Source: Streptomyces sp. CB01249
GTDB taxonomy: Bacteria > Actinomycetota > Actinomycetes > Streptomycetales > Streptomycetaceae
Direction: 5' to 3'
Length of the DNA stretch: 64,000 nucleotides
NCBI RefSeq assembly: GCF_001905735.1
Contig: NZ_LISW01000003.1
Span: 62,341 to 126,340, forward strand
The notes under the pieces: generated by a model
What the model was told of the DNA's origin: nothing
Database searches by the model: none
The model's input: the letters and a program-made list of their open reading frames with translations, nothing else
Shown: in pieces, positions 33,987 to 43,624 of the stretch
Position numbering within the stretch: the stretch's first letter is position 1
Layout of the letters: every line of letters begins with the position of its first letter
Position numbers and translations under genes: made by a program

Positions 33987-34874
33987 TCAGCCCTTGACGG
34001 CTCCGGCGGACATGCCGGTGACGAGGTGCTTCTGCGCGAACAGGAACACCAGGGCCGCGGGTATCGCGATCAGTACGGACGCGGCGGTCATCGGGCCCCA
34101 CTGGGCGCCGTACTGGTTGACGAACAGCTGGAGTCCGCCCGCGAGGGTGAGGTTGTCCTCGCCGACCATGAAGGCGGAGGCGTACGCCACCTCGCCCCAG
34201 GCGGTGATGAAGGAGTAGAACGCGGTGACGGCGAGGCCCGGCTTGGCCAGCGGCAGGATGAGCCGCCAGAAGGTGCCGAACGGGGTGAGTCCGTCGACCT
34301 GCCCGGACTCGTCGATCTCGCGCGGGATGGTGTCGAAGAAGCCCTTCATCATCCAGGCGCAGAACGGCACCGAGATGGTCAGGTACGTGATGACGAGACC
34401 GGCGGGCTTATTGAGCAGCCCCATGCCGGCCATGATGTTGTAGATCGGCACGATGAGGACGGCGACCGGGAACATCTGGGTGATCAGCAGCGTCCACATC
34501 AGCCCGCGCTTGCCGGGGAACCGGAAGCGGCTGACGGCGTAGCCGGTGGAGGCGGAGACGATGACGCCGATGAGCGTGGTGAGGCCCGCGACGATCAGCG
34601 AGTTGCCGAACCAGGTCAGGAACTTCGTGTCCTTGATGAGGTTCGTGTAGTTCTCGAACGTCGTTTCCTTGAAGAAGTCCGTGGTGGTCGCGAGCGCGGC
34701 CGGCTTCAGCGAGGTGAGCAGCACCCAGAGCACGGGGAAGACGGCGATCACGGACGCGACGATCAGCGTCAGGTGCAGGGCCGTGGAGGCCAGCGGCGAA
34801 CGCTCGCCGCGCTTGCGCACCTTGGCCGGGCGCGACGCGGAGTGGCGCGCGGTGGGGGTGGTCGTGGTGGTCAC
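33987..34874 (-). CDS. malG: maltose/maltodextrin ABC permease MalG
   Basis: A 295-aa inner membrane permease with about six TM helices (LHLTLIVASVIAVFPVLWVLL, NSLIVAGLTTLIGVIVSAS, and others). The ABC-permease EAA loop is FDTIPREIDESGQVDGLTPFGTFWRLILPLAKPGL. The N-terminal extension before TM1 is Ser/Arg-rich. It overlaps malF by 4 nt (translational coupling). Together with MalE and MalF it imports maltose and maltodextrins. No ATPase gene is nearby; the ATPase MsiK serves this role elsewhere in streptomycetes. Confidence 0.93.
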   Translation of the reverse strand: MTTTTTPTARHSASRPAKVRKRGERSPLASTALHLTLIVASVIAVFPVLWVLLTSLKPAALATTTDFFKETTFENYTNLIKDTKFLTWFGNSLIVAGLTTLIGVIVSASTGYAVSRFRFPGKRGLMWTLLITQMFPVAVLIVPIYNIMAGMGLLNKPAGLVITYLTISVPFCAWMMKGFFDTIPREIDESGQVDGLTPFGTFWRLILPLAKPGLAVTAFYSFITAWGEVAYASAFMVGEDNLTLAGGLQLFVNQYGAQWGPMTAASVLIAIPAALVFLFAQKHLVTGMSAGAVKG

Positions 34875-35887
34875 CAGTCATCTCCCTGAGTGCGCAGGAC
34901 CCGCCGGTAGATGGTGGCGAAGATCAGCAGGAGTACGAGGATCAGCACGCCCCAGGTGGAGGACTGCGCGAAGTCGCGCGGGCTGACCTCGAAGGAGAAC
35001 TTGTACGCCTGGGTCACCAGGATCTGGGTGGCTTCGCCGGGTCCGCCGCGGGTGAGCAGGAAGATCACCGGGAACATGTTGAAGGTCCAGATGGTGGAGA
35101 GCAGGATGACGGTCGTGGAGACCGGCCGCAGTCCGGGCAGCGTGACGTGGCGGAAGCGCTGCCAGGCGGTGGCGCCGTCCATCTCCGCGGCCTCGTACTG
35201 CTCGCTGGGGATGGACTGGAGGCCGCCGAGCAGGGCGACCATCATGAACGGCACGCCCAGCCACACGTTGACGACGATGACGGAGATCTTGGCGATCGTG
35301 GGGTCGCCCAGCCAGTTGATCCCGTCGATGCCGCCGCCGGCGAGGACCTTGTTGAGCAGCCCGCGGTCGTTGTTGTAGAGGAAGCGCCAGGCGAAGACGG
35401 AGACGAAACCGGGGACGGCCCAGGGCAGGATGAGGGCCATCCGGTAGGCGGAACGGCCGGCGATCTTCCGGTTGAGGATGTTCGCCAGGGCCATGCCGAG
35501 GCCGAAGGTGATGGCCACGCAGGAGACCGTCCACACCAGGGTCCACCCGAGTGTGCCGAGGAACTGGTTGCCGGTGAGCGCGTCGGTGTAGTTGTCCAGG
35601 CCGACGAACTTGTACGTGGCGGGCAGGTGGTTGACACCGATGGACCGCGCGACGTTGCGCTCGTTGGCGTCGGTCAGCGACAGGTAGATGCCGCGGACCA
35701 GGGGGTAACCGATGATCACGCCGATCACGACGACGACCGGGGCCACCATCGTCCAGGCGTACCAGTGCGTCGACAGGGCCCGCCGTATCCGTCCCGGCGG
35801 CGGGGGGTTACCAGTTCCGCGGCTCCGGCCGCGGGCGACGTCGTCGCCCGCGGCCTTCACCACCGACTGGCTGGTGTGGACAGCCAT
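34871..35887 (-). CDS. malF: maltose/maltodextrin ABC permease MalF
   Basis: A 338-aa membrane protein with six TM helices. The N terminus is cytoplasmic and Arg-rich (AWTMVAPVVVVIGVIIGYPLV begins TM1). The EAA motif is EQYEAAEMDGATAWQRFRHVTLPGLRP. It is the partner of MalG and MalE and starts 22 nt after the malE stop, in the same operon. Confidence 0.93.
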   Translation of the reverse strand: MAVHTSQSVVKAAGDDVARGRSRGTGNPPPPGRIRRALSTHWYAWTMVAPVVVVIGVIIGYPLVRGIYLSLTDANERNVARSIGVNHLPATYKFVGLDNYTDALTGNQFLGTLGWTLVWTVSCVAITFGLGMALANILNRKIAGRSAYRMALILPWAVPGFVSVFAWRFLYNNDRGLLNKVLAGGGIDGINWLGDPTIAKISVIVVNVWLGVPFMMVALLGGLQSIPSEQYEAAEMDGATAWQRFRHVTLPGLRPVSTTVILLSTIWTFNMFPVIFLLTRGGPGEATQILVTQAYKFSFEVSPRDFAQSSTWGVLILVLLLIFATIYRRVLRTQGDDW

Positions 35888-35908
35888 CAGCCGGCCTGCC
35901 TTCCTGAG

Positions 35909-37183
35909 TTACTTCCAGCCCTTGAGGAGCTTGCGGTAGGAGTCGCCGGTCGTCTTGACCGCCTTCTCCGGGGTCGTCTGACCGGTGAGGACCTTGGTGT
36001 ACTCGGTGACGAGCGGCGCGAAGAGGCTGCCGGTCTCCGGGATCCACGGGCGCTCGACGGCGCTCTCGACCACCGGCTTGAAGAAGCCGACGATCTCGTT
36101 GTTGACGACCGGCTCCTCGGCGTAGGCGGAGGTACGGGTCGGCAGGAGGTTCAGCTCCTTGGTGACCTGGGCCTGCGTCTTGACGGAGGTCATGTAGTCG
36201 ACAAAGGCGTAGGAGGCGTCCAGGTTCTTGGAACCGGCGTAGACGGCCAGGTTGTGACCGCCCTGCGGGGCGCCCTGCGCGGCGGAGCCGGACGGGACCG
36301 GGGCGACGCCCAGGTTGGCCTTGTCCTGGAACTCCTTGCCGGTGTAGGTGTCGGCGACGGCCCAGGGGCCGTTGATCATCATCGCGACGTCGCCGTTCTT
36401 GAACGACGCCTGCATGTTGTCCCAGCCGTCGGTGGCGTCCGTCTTGGCGGCGCCCGAGTCGACCAGGTCCTTGACGACCTTCATGGCCTTGACCCCGGCG
36501 GCGTCGTCAATGGTGACGGTCTTGTCGGCGGCGTTGACCATGTCGCCGCCCTCGCCGTACAGGAAGGACAGGAACCAGTAGGCGTCGTCGCCGCGCAGGT
36601 AGAAGCCGGTCTTGCCGGTCTTCGACTTGATCTTCTTGGAGACGGTCTTCAGCTCGTCGATGGTGGTGGGGACCTCGACGCCGGCCGCCTTGAACATCTT
36701 CTTGTTGTAGAAGATGCCCATGGAGTCGATCACCTGCGGCACCGCGTACGTCTTGCCGTTGTACTTGGTGGACGCGGCGGCCTGCTTCAGGAAGTCGCTC
36801 TCCTTCTGGAGGGCGGGGGTGCCGTCCAGCGGGGCCAGGTAGCCGAGGTCCGCGAACTCGGGGGTCCAGGCGACCTCGGAGCGGATCACGTCGGGGGCGC
36901 CGGAGCCGGCCTGCGCCGCGTTCTTGAACTTGTTCTGCGCGTCACCGAAGGGCACGTTGACGTACTTGACGTCGACCTTCGGGTGCAGCTTCTCGAAGCC
37001 CTCGGCGATCTTCTTGAAGACCTTGTCCTCGCTGCCCGCGGTGGAGGTGTCCCACCACGTCACGGTGCCGGAGAGCTCGCCCGAGCTCTTGGAACCGCCG
37101 TCGGACTTGTCGTCGCTGCCGCAGGCGGTCGCCGCGAGCGCCAGGGCCGCGACCAGGGCGGTGGCCGTTATGCCACGTCGCAT
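35909..37183 (-). CDS. malE: maltose/maltodextrin-binding lipoprotein MalE
   Basis: A 424-aa extracellular solute-binding protein. The lipoprotein signal ends in the lipobox LAATAC, with Cys as the lipidated residue near 21. The body has SGTVTWWDTS, VIDSMGIFYNK, AMMINGPWAVADTYTG and GHNLAVYAGSKNLDA, typical of family 1 sugar-binding proteins. It feeds the MalFG permease. It is the first gene of the operon, divergent from malR, with GCAAGAC repeats in the intergenic region. Confidence 0.95.
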   Translation of the reverse strand: MRRGITATALVAALALAATACGSDDKSDGGSKSSGELSGTVTWWDTSTAGSEDKVFKKIAEGFEKLHPKVDVKYVNVPFGDAQNKFKNAAQAGSGAPDVIRSEVAWTPEFADLGYLAPLDGTPALQKESDFLKQAAASTKYNGKTYAVPQVIDSMGIFYNKKMFKAAGVEVPTTIDELKTVSKKIKSKTGKTGFYLRGDDAYWFLSFLYGEGGDMVNAADKTVTIDDAAGVKAMKVVKDLVDSGAAKTDATDGWDNMQASFKNGDVAMMINGPWAVADTYTGKEFQDKANLGVAPVPSGSAAQGAPQGGHNLAVYAGSKNLDASYAFVDYMTSVKTQAQVTKELNLLPTRTSAYAEEPVVNNEIVGFFKPVVESAVERPWIPETGSLFAPLVTEYTKVLTGQTTPEKAVKTTGDSYRKLLKGWK

Positions 37184-37554
37184 CTGAACTCCTTCAACTG
37201 CCGTACCGCTCCGTCGCGGCGCCGGGTCGACGTGAACGTAACAAGGATGAAAGACGATCGAAAGACTTTGCGGAAGATTTCTGCAAGCCCCGGCGATCGT
37301 TACATTGGCGTGTCCTCAAGGTTGCCGTCAAGCCACTTGACGAAACTCCCCGATCCCTGCCACAGCGGGCCCACCAGCCCCGATTCCGCAGTGCGACGAT
37401 CTGACCGCAGCTGGCAAACCGGGCCCGCAAGACCTTGCAAGACGTTGCCGCCGGACCCGGCGGGACGCCGCTCCGGACGCCCCGGGACGGCCGGTCCCGC
37501 CCGATTCCTGTGCATGGTGGGCAATCCGACCCGCTCCCGGTACAGTCCAATGCC
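37184..37554. promoter_or_regulatory. malE-malR divergent control region with MalR operator repeats
   Basis: A 371-bp gap without ORF. It contains CTTTGC...GCAAG (37266-37287) and the direct repeat GCAAGAC (37427-37433 and 37437-37443) followed by GTTGC. The spacing is 10 bp, one helical turn. The same GCAAGAC core occurs upstream of the amylase. These are the expected MalR operators controlling both malEFG-aglA and malR. TACAGT at 37541-37546, 8 nt before the malR ATG, is a leaderless -10 box. Confidence 0.6.
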
Positions 37555-38619
37555 ATGACCGCACGGCTTGCCGATATCGCAACTCAGGCGGGGGTCAGCG
37601 AAGCGACGGTCAGCCGTGTACTGAACGGCAAGCCCGGGGTAGCCGCTGCCACCCGTGAATCCGTCCTCGCGGCGCTCGACGTACTCGGCTACGAACGGCC
37701 CGTACGGCTGCGCAGGCGCAGCGCGGGGCTCGTCGGCCTGATCACGCCCGAGCTGGAGAACCCGATCTTCCCGGCGCTCGCCCAGGTCATCGGGCAGGCG
37801 CTGACCCGGCAGGGCTACACCCCGGTCCTCGCGACCCAGACCCCGGGCGGCTCCACCGAGGACGAGCTGACCGAGATGCTGGTCGACCGCGGCGTCTCCG
37901 GGATCATCTTCGTCTCCGGGCTGCACGCCGACACCTCCGCCGACATGGGGCGCTACGAGCAACTGCGCGCCCAGGGCGTCCCCTTCGTTCTGGTGAACGG
38001 TTTCTCGCCCAAGGTGCAGGCACCTTTCATCTCGCCGGACGACCGGGCCGCGATGCGGCTGGCGGTGACGCACCTGGTGTCGCTCGGCCACACCCGGATC
38101 GGGCTGGCGGTCGGCCCGAAGCGCTTCGTGCCGGTGCTCCGCAAGATCGAGGGCTTCCACGCCACGATGCGCGAGCAGTTGAACCTGACGGCGGACGAGG
38201 TCGAGGAGCTGATCCAGCACTCCCTCTACACCCTGGAGGGCGGCCAGGCCGCCGCCTCCGCGCTGATGGAGCGGGGCTGCACGGCGGTGGTGTGCGCGAG
38301 CGACATGATGGCGCTCGGCGCGATCCGGGCCGCGCGGCGGCTCTCCCGCGAGGTCCCGCGCGAGCTGTCGGTCGTGGGCTACGACGACTCGCCGCTCATA
38401 GCGTTCACCGATCCGCCGCTGACCACGATCCGCCAGCCGGTGACGGCGATGGGCCAGGCCGCGGTGCGCACGCTCCTGGAGGAGATCGGCGGCACGCCCG
38501 CCCCGCACAGCGAGTTCGTCTTCATGCCGGAGCTGGTCGTACGCGGCTCCACCGCGGCGGGCCCCGGCCAGGACGGTGCGGCCCCCGCCTCTCTCCCAGG
38601 GTCGCACGCGGGGGCGTAA
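37555..38619 (+). CDS. malR: maltose regulator MalR (LacI family)
   Basis: A 354-aa repressor. The N-terminal HTH is LADIATQAGVSEATVSRVLNGKPG, followed by the hinge RRRSAGLVGLITPELENPIF and a sugar-sensing domain (VSVVGYDDSPLIAFTDPPLTTIRQP). It is divergent from malE and, in streptomycetes, represses the mal operon and amylase genes until maltodextrin is present. The GCAAGAC repeats upstream of malE and the amylase are likely its targets. The C-terminal tail (PGQDGAAPASLPGSHAGA) is low complexity. Confidence 0.93.
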   Translation: MTARLADIATQAGVSEATVSRVLNGKPGVAAATRESVLAALDVLGYERPVRLRRRSAGLVGLITPELENPIFPALAQVIGQALTRQGYTPVLATQTPGGSTEDELTEMLVDRGVSGIIFVSGLHADTSADMGRYEQLRAQGVPFVLVNGFSPKVQAPFISPDDRAAMRLAVTHLVSLGHTRIGLAVGPKRFVPVLRKIEGFHATMREQLNLTADEVEELIQHSLYTLEGGQAAASALMERGCTAVVCASDMMALGAIRAARRLSREVPRELSVVGYDDSPLIAFTDPPLTTIRQPVTAMGQAAVRTLLEEIGGTPAPHSEFVFMPELVVRGSTAAGPGQDGAAPASLPGSHAGA

Positions 38620-38721
38620 CCGGCCCGTCGCGCACACCTGACGCTCCGCGCCGGACGTGCAACTCGCGCTCCGCCGGAGGATCATCGGGCAGAGAAGGCA
38701 AATCTGGCAGACTCTGTCCCT

Positions 38722-39690
38722 ATGGGTGAATTGAGCGTGAAACGACAGGAAGGCCGCACGGAGGCCACCCCGTCACCCATCGTGAACGAGGCGGCTCCCG
38801 AGGCGAACACGAAGCAGTCCGGTCGCACACACGGGCTCGGCAGAGCGCTCGACAGACCCCTCGCTCACGCCGCGTCCCGGCTGCGCTCCCCACGGTCGCC
38901 CCGGCGGCCCCGCCTCTGGTTCGAGATCCTGCTCGTCGCGATGAGTTACTGGGTGTACTCGCTGGTGCGCAACGCGGTCCCGGAGCAGAAGGCCGCCGCG
39001 CTCGCCAACGCGGACTGGCTGTGGTCGGTCGAACGGTTCCTCGGCATCGCGGTCGAGCAGTCGGTCAACCACGCGGTGAACTCGGTGACATGGCTCATCG
39101 TCTCGATGAACTACTACTACGCGACGCTGCACTTCATCGTCACGATCAGTGTGCTCGTATGGTTGTTCCGCCGGCATCCGGGCCGTTACGCGGCAGCCAG
39201 GCTGGCCCTGTTCGCGACCACGGCGGTCGCGCTCCTCGGCTACTACCTGTACCCGTTGGCCCCGCCCCGCCTGATGAACGGCGGCCACTTCATCGATACG
39301 GTCCTGGTCCACCAGACCTGGGGTTCGATGGCGTCGGGCAACTTCAAGAACATGTCGAACCAGTACGCGGCGATGCCGTCGATGCACATCGGCTGGTCCC
39401 TCTGGTGCGGCCTCACCGTCTTCGCCCTGGCCTCGGCCCCCTGGGCCCGCATCCTGGGCCTGCTGTACCCCACGGTCACCCTGATGGTGATCGTCTCGAC
39501 GGCGAACCACTTCTGGCTGGACGCGGTGGGGGGCGTGGCGTGCCTGGCGTTCGGTTACGCGGTGTCGTACGCGTGGTACGGGTCGCTACCGCACCGGCTG
39601 CCGAGGTGCATCCCGCGCAAGACGGACCGCCCGCGCCTCAGCGCGCTCGGGGCGCAGCCCCACCGCGAGCCCGCGGCGACCCGCCACTGA
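38722..39690 (+). CDS. PAP2-family (AUR1-type) membrane protein
   Basis: A 322-aa protein with about six TM helices (WFEILLVAMSYWVYSLVRN, YYATLHFIVTISVLVWLF, LALFATTAVALLGYYLYP and others). The phosphatase site is split as PSMHIGWSLWCG and NHFWLDAVGG; the first KxxxxxxRP-type motif is absent, as in the PAP2_3 / inositol-phosphotransfer branch. It probably handles lipid phosphates or a phosphotransfer to lipid. CAGACT at 38708-38713 is 8 nt before the ATG. It is not linked to the mal operon. Confidence 0.8.
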   Translation: MGELSVKRQEGRTEATPSPIVNEAAPEANTKQSGRTHGLGRALDRPLAHAASRLRSPRSPRRPRLWFEILLVAMSYWVYSLVRNAVPEQKAAALANADWLWSVERFLGIAVEQSVNHAVNSVTWLIVSMNYYYATLHFIVTISVLVWLFRRHPGRYAAARLALFATTAVALLGYYLYPLAPPRLMNGGHFIDTVLVHQTWGSMASGNFKNMSNQYAAMPSMHIGWSLWCGLTVFALASAPWARILGLLYPTVTLMVIVSTANHFWLDAVGGVACLAFGYAVSYAWYGSLPHRLPRCIPRKTDRPRLSALGAQPHREPAATRH

Positions 39691-39707
39691 CCCCGGGGCA
39701 GCGGCCG

Positions 39708-39758
39708 AAATCAAGCCCCTCCGGCGATTGAGGAGCGGGGTGTGGGGGAGCGCCCCAC
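39708..39758. repeat. streptomycete palindromic repeat, bidirectional terminator
   Basis: AAATCAAGCCCCTCCGGC followed by GATTGAGGAGCGGGGT is a common streptomycete short repeat with a small stem. It is followed by the stem GTGGGG (39742-39747) with CCCCAC (39753-39758). It lies between the convergent PAP2 gene and glnE, so a bidirectional terminator role is likely. Confidence 0.6.
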
Positions 39759-39779
39759 GAGACCCCCGGAGGGCCCCGC

Positions 39780-42770
39780 TCAGCCCCCGTAGAACCGCTC
39801 CTCGACAACCCCCCGCGCCCGCCGCGTCACGCGGCGATAGTCGTCCAGCATGTCCCCGACGTGCCCCTCCTCGTACCCCAGGTACCGCCCCACCGCGGTG
39901 AGCTCGCGCGGGACCGAGGGGAACGTGTCGCCCGGGCGCCCCCGTACGAGCATCACCGCGTTGCGGACGCGGGTCGCGAGGACCCACGCCTCGTCCAGGG
40001 TCTGGGCGTCCTCCTCCGAGATCAGGTCCGCCGCGCGCGCCGCGGCCAGCGCGGCGCGGGTGCGGGTGGTGCGCAGGGCCGGGACCTCGTGCCCGTGGCG
40101 CATCTGCATCAGCTGGACCGTCCACTCGACGTCGCTCAGCCCGCCGCGCCCCAGTTTCGTGTGCAGCGTCGGGTCCGCCCCGCGCGGCAGCCGCTCCGAC
40201 TCCATCCGGGCCTTGAGCCGCCGGATCTCCCGTACCGCGTCCTCGCCGAGCCCGTCCGCCGGATACCGCAGGGGGTCGATCAGCGCCACGAACTCCGCGC
40301 CCAGGTCCAGGTCCCCCGCCATCGGCTCGGCCCGCAGCAGGGCCTGGCTCTCCCAGCCCAGGGACCAGCGCCGGTAGTACGCGTCGTACGACTTCAGGGT
40401 GCGTACGAGGGGCCCGTTCTTGCCCTCGGGGCGCAGGTCCGGGTCGATGAGGAGCGGCGGGTCCGCGGTGGGCAGCTGGAGGAGGCGCCGCATCTCGGCG
40501 ACCACGCGGTTCGCCGCCCGCCCCGCCTCCTGCTCGTCCACGCCCGCGCGCGGCTCGTGCACGAAGAGGACGTCCGCGTCGGAGCCGTATCCCAGCTCGT
40601 GCCCGCCGAACCGCCCCATGCCGATGACGGCGAACCGGGTCGGCAGGGTGTCACCCCACTCGGCGCGCACGGCGGCGCGCAGCGCACCCGCGATGGTGAC
40701 GGCGTTCAGGTCCGTGACGGCGCTGCCGACCCGGTCCACGAGGGCCCCGGGGTCGGGCTCGGCGGGGCTGTCCTCCGTACCGTACGAGCCGATGAGGTCG
40801 GCGGCCGTCGTGCGGAAGAGCTCGCGCCTGCGCACCCCTCGTACGACCGCGACGGCCGTCTCCGCGTCGTCCGCGCGGCCGACGGCGGCCAGCACCTCCT
40901 GCTCCAGGTGCTCCCGGCTGCGCGGGGCGAGGCCGTGCGGGTCGCCGAGGATGGAGACGGCCTCGGGGGCGCGCAGCAGCAGGTCCGGGGCGAGCCGCCC
41001 GGCCGACAGGACCCGGGCGAGGTTTTCGGCGGCGGCCCCCTCGTCGCGCAGGAGCCGCAGATACCAGGGGGTCTTGCCGAGCGCGTCGGACACCTTGCGG
41101 AAGCCGAGGAGCCCGGCGTCCGGGTCGGCGGAGTCCGCGAACCAGCCGAGCAGCACGGGCAGCAGGGTGCGCTGGATGGCGGCCTTGCGGGAGACCCCGG
41201 ACGACAGGGCTTCCAGATGGCGGAGGGCGGCGGCCGGGTCCTCGTAACCGAGGGCGACGAGCCGTGCGGTGGCGGCCTTGGTGCTCAGCCGGGACTCACC
41301 GGGCGCGAGCTGCGCGACGGCGTCGAGCAGCGGCCGGTAGAACAGCTTCTCGTGCAGCCGCCGCACCACGGACGCGTGCCGCCGCCACGCCTGGTTCAGC
41401 TCGGCGATGGGGTCGGTGCGCAGGCCCAGGGAGCGGCCGAGGCGCCGCAGGTCGGGCTCCTCGTCGGGGACGAGGTGGGTGCGGCGCAGCCGGTAGAGCT
41501 GGATGCGGTGCTCCATGGCGCGCAGGAAGCGGTAGGCGTCGTCCAGCTGTACGGCGTCGACGCGCCCCACGTATCCGCCCTCGGCGAGCGCCCCCAGCGC
41601 CTCCAGGGTCGATCCGCTGCGCAGGGACGGGTCGCTGCGGCCGTGCACGAGCTGGAGGAGCTGCACGGCGAACTCGACGTCCCGCAGCCCGCCGGGGCCG
41701 AGCTTCAGCTCCCGGTCGACGCGGTCGGCGGGGATCGTGTCCACGACGCGGCGGCGCATCTTCTGGACGTCGGGGACGAAGTTCTCCCGGTCCGCGGCCT
41801 GCCAGACGAGCGGCGAGACGGCCTCGACGTACTCCTCGCCGAGCGCCCGGTCCCCGGCCACCGGCCGGGCCTTGAGCAGGGCCTGGAACTCCCAGGTCTT
41901 GGCCCAGCGCTGGTAGTACGCGAGGTGCGAGGAGAGCGTGCGGACGAGGGGGCCGTTGCGGCCCTCGGGGCGGAGGTTGGCGTCGACGGGCCAGATGGTG
42001 CCCTCGACGGTGGTGTCGGAGCAGATCCGCATGAGGTGCGAGGCGAGCCGGGTCGCCGCCTGCATGGCCTTGCTCTCCTCGGCGCCGTCGGCGGGCTCGG
42101 CGACGAAGATGACGTCCACGTCGGAGACGTAGTTCAGCTCGTGGCCGCCGCACTTGCCCATCGCGATGACCGCGAGCCTGCACTGCGCGGCGTCGTCGGG
42201 GGCGGCGGCCGAGGCGATGCGGAGGGCGGCGCGCAGGGTCGCGGTGGCGAGGTCGGCCAGCTCGGCGGCGGTCTCGGCGACGTCGGTGGTGCCGCAGACG
42301 TCCCGGGCGGCGATGGACAGCAGGGAGCGCCGGTAGCCGACGCGCAGGGCGTCCGGCCCGTCCGCCCCGGCGAGCTCCTGCTCGAACTCGGCGATCCCGG
42401 GGTGCAGGTCGGCGGCCTCGTACGTGACGAGGGCCTGCCAGTCGCGCGGGTGCCGGGCCAGGTGGTCGCCGAGCGCCTCGGACGCGCCGAGCACCCCGAG
42501 CAGCCGGTCCCGCAGCGGCTTGGCGGTGACGAGGGTGTCCAGCAGGATCTGCCGCTCCCCCGCCTCCTCCGCCTCGACCAGCCGGACGAGGCCGCGCAGC
42601 GCGAGGTCGGGGTCGGCGGTGGCCCCGAGCGCGTCGAGGAGCACCGAGTCGGTACGTACGGACGAGAAGTCCGGCAGGTCGAGCAGCCGCTCGGCGGCGG
42701 ACGGGTCGGTGAATCCGTGCCGCAGCAGTCGGGTGAACGTACTGCTCCTGCGCCCCGGCACCATGGTCAT
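39780..42770 (-). CDS. glnE: glutamine synthetase adenylyltransferase (bifunctional)
   Basis: A 996-aa protein with two nucleotidyltransferase domains. The first has GKCGGHELNYVSDVDVIFV (Asp pair about 219) and the C-terminal one has GMGRFGGHELGYGSDADVLFVHE (about 732). They are the deadenylylating and adenylylating halves, with a helical linker between. The target is type I glutamine synthetase (glnA), not GSII. The ATG at 42770 has GGGAGAG about 10 nt upstream. GlnE is the classic partner of nitrogen control in streptomycetes and links this window to glutamine metabolism. Confidence 0.95.
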   Translation of the reverse strand: MTMVPGRRSSTFTRLLRHGFTDPSAAERLLDLPDFSSVRTDSVLLDALGATADPDLALRGLVRLVEAEEAGERQILLDTLVTAKPLRDRLLGVLGASEALGDHLARHPRDWQALVTYEAADLHPGIAEFEQELAGADGPDALRVGYRRSLLSIAARDVCGTTDVAETAAELADLATATLRAALRIASAAAPDDAAQCRLAVIAMGKCGGHELNYVSDVDVIFVAEPADGAEESKAMQAATRLASHLMRICSDTTVEGTIWPVDANLRPEGRNGPLVRTLSSHLAYYQRWAKTWEFQALLKARPVAGDRALGEEYVEAVSPLVWQAADRENFVPDVQKMRRRVVDTIPADRVDRELKLGPGGLRDVEFAVQLLQLVHGRSDPSLRSGSTLEALGALAEGGYVGRVDAVQLDDAYRFLRAMEHRIQLYRLRRTHLVPDEEPDLRRLGRSLGLRTDPIAELNQAWRRHASVVRRLHEKLFYRPLLDAVAQLAPGESRLSTKAATARLVALGYEDPAAALRHLEALSSGVSRKAAIQRTLLPVLLGWFADSADPDAGLLGFRKVSDALGKTPWYLRLLRDEGAAAENLARVLSAGRLAPDLLLRAPEAVSILGDPHGLAPRSREHLEQEVLAAVGRADDAETAVAVVRGVRRRELFRTTAADLIGSYGTEDSPAEPDPGALVDRVGSAVTDLNAVTIAGALRAAVRAEWGDTLPTRFAVIGMGRFGGHELGYGSDADVLFVHEPRAGVDEQEAGRAANRVVAEMRRLLQLPTADPPLLIDPDLRPEGKNGPLVRTLKSYDAYYRRWSLGWESQALLRAEPMAGDLDLGAEFVALIDPLRYPADGLGEDAVREIRRLKARMESERLPRGADPTLHTKLGRGGLSDVEWTVQLMQMRHGHEVPALRTTRTRAALAAARAADLISEEDAQTLDEAWVLATRVRNAVMLVRGRPGDTFPSVPRELTAVGRYLGYEEGHVGDMLDDYRRVTRRARGVVEERFYGG

Positions 42771-42817
42771 CCCGCGCTCTCCCGCTCGCCGCCCGATCAG
42801 CTCCCAGCCTTCGGAGT

Positions 42818-43624
42818 TTAGGCGGTGCGGGCGCGGCGTGCGGGGAGCGTCCCGGTGAGGACGGTCGCGTACCGCTCCTCGCAGGAGTCGACACGCGTCA
42901 CGAGCCCGCTGTCCGCCAGGACCCCTGCGGCGGTGTCCGCCTGCCGCTCGCTCGTCTCGACCAGGAGGCTGCCGCCCGGGGCGAGCCAGCGGGGCGCCTC
43001 CGCGGCGACCCGGCGCAGGACGTCGAGGCCGTCGCCGCCGCCGTCGAGCGCGACGAGCGGTTCGTGGACGCGGGCCTCGGCGGGGAGGAGGGCGACGTCG
43101 CCGGTCGGTACGTACGGCACGTTGGCGAGGAGCACGTCGACGCGGCCGCGCAGGGCGCCGGGCAGGGGTGCGAAGAGGTCGCCCTCGTGGACCCGCCCCC
43201 GGTCGCCGATGTTGCGCCGGGCGCAGCGTACGGCGGCGGGCTCGACGTCGGCGGCGTGCAGCTCGACCCGGTCCAGGGCGGCGGCGAGCGCGGCGCCGAG
43301 CGCGCCGGAGCCGCAGCACAGGTCGACCACGACGGCCGGGTCCGGGGCGAGGGTGACGGCCCGGTCGACCAGGAACTCGGTGCGGCGGCGGGGGACGAAG
43401 ACGCCGGGGTCGACGGCGATCCGGAGCCCGGCGAACTCGGCCCAGCCGAGGACGTGTTCCAGAGGGTGCCCGGCGGCGCGCCGGGCGGCCATGGCGGCGA
43501 CTTCGGCGGGATCGGCGGCGGTGGCGGCGATGAGCCCGGCCTCGTCCTCGGCGAAGACGCATCCGGCGGCGCGGAGGGCGGCGGCGAGGGAGGACAGATC
43601 GGACGGTGACAGCGGGACCGGCAT
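42818..43624 (-). CDS. PrmC/HemK-like N5-glutamine methyltransferase (variant motif)
   Basis: A 268-aa class I SAM methyltransferase. The N-terminal region is short helical, then VVVDLCCGSGALGAAL (SAM loop), AAVRCARRNIGD, and LANVPYVPT where PrmC normally has the catalytic NPPY; here the first Pro is Val (NVPY). The C-terminal GGSLLVETSERQ is typical. PrmC methylates Gln of the release-factor GGQ motif, but the changed motif makes a different or relaxed target possible. Its leader (43625-43749) carries an ATT-started small ORF and competing hairpins. Confidence 0.8.
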   Translation of the reverse strand: MPVPLSPSDLSSLAAALRAAGCVFAEDEAGLIAATAADPAEVAAMAARRAAGHPLEHVLGWAEFAGLRIAVDPGVFVPRRRTEFLVDRAVTLAPDPAVVVDLCCGSGALGAALAAALDRVELHAADVEPAAVRCARRNIGDRGRVHEGDLFAPLPGALRGRVDVLLANVPYVPTGDVALLPAEARVHEPLVALDGGGDGLDVLRRVAAEAPRWLAPGGSLLVETSERQADTAAGVLADSGLVTRVDSCEERYATVLTGTLPARRARTA

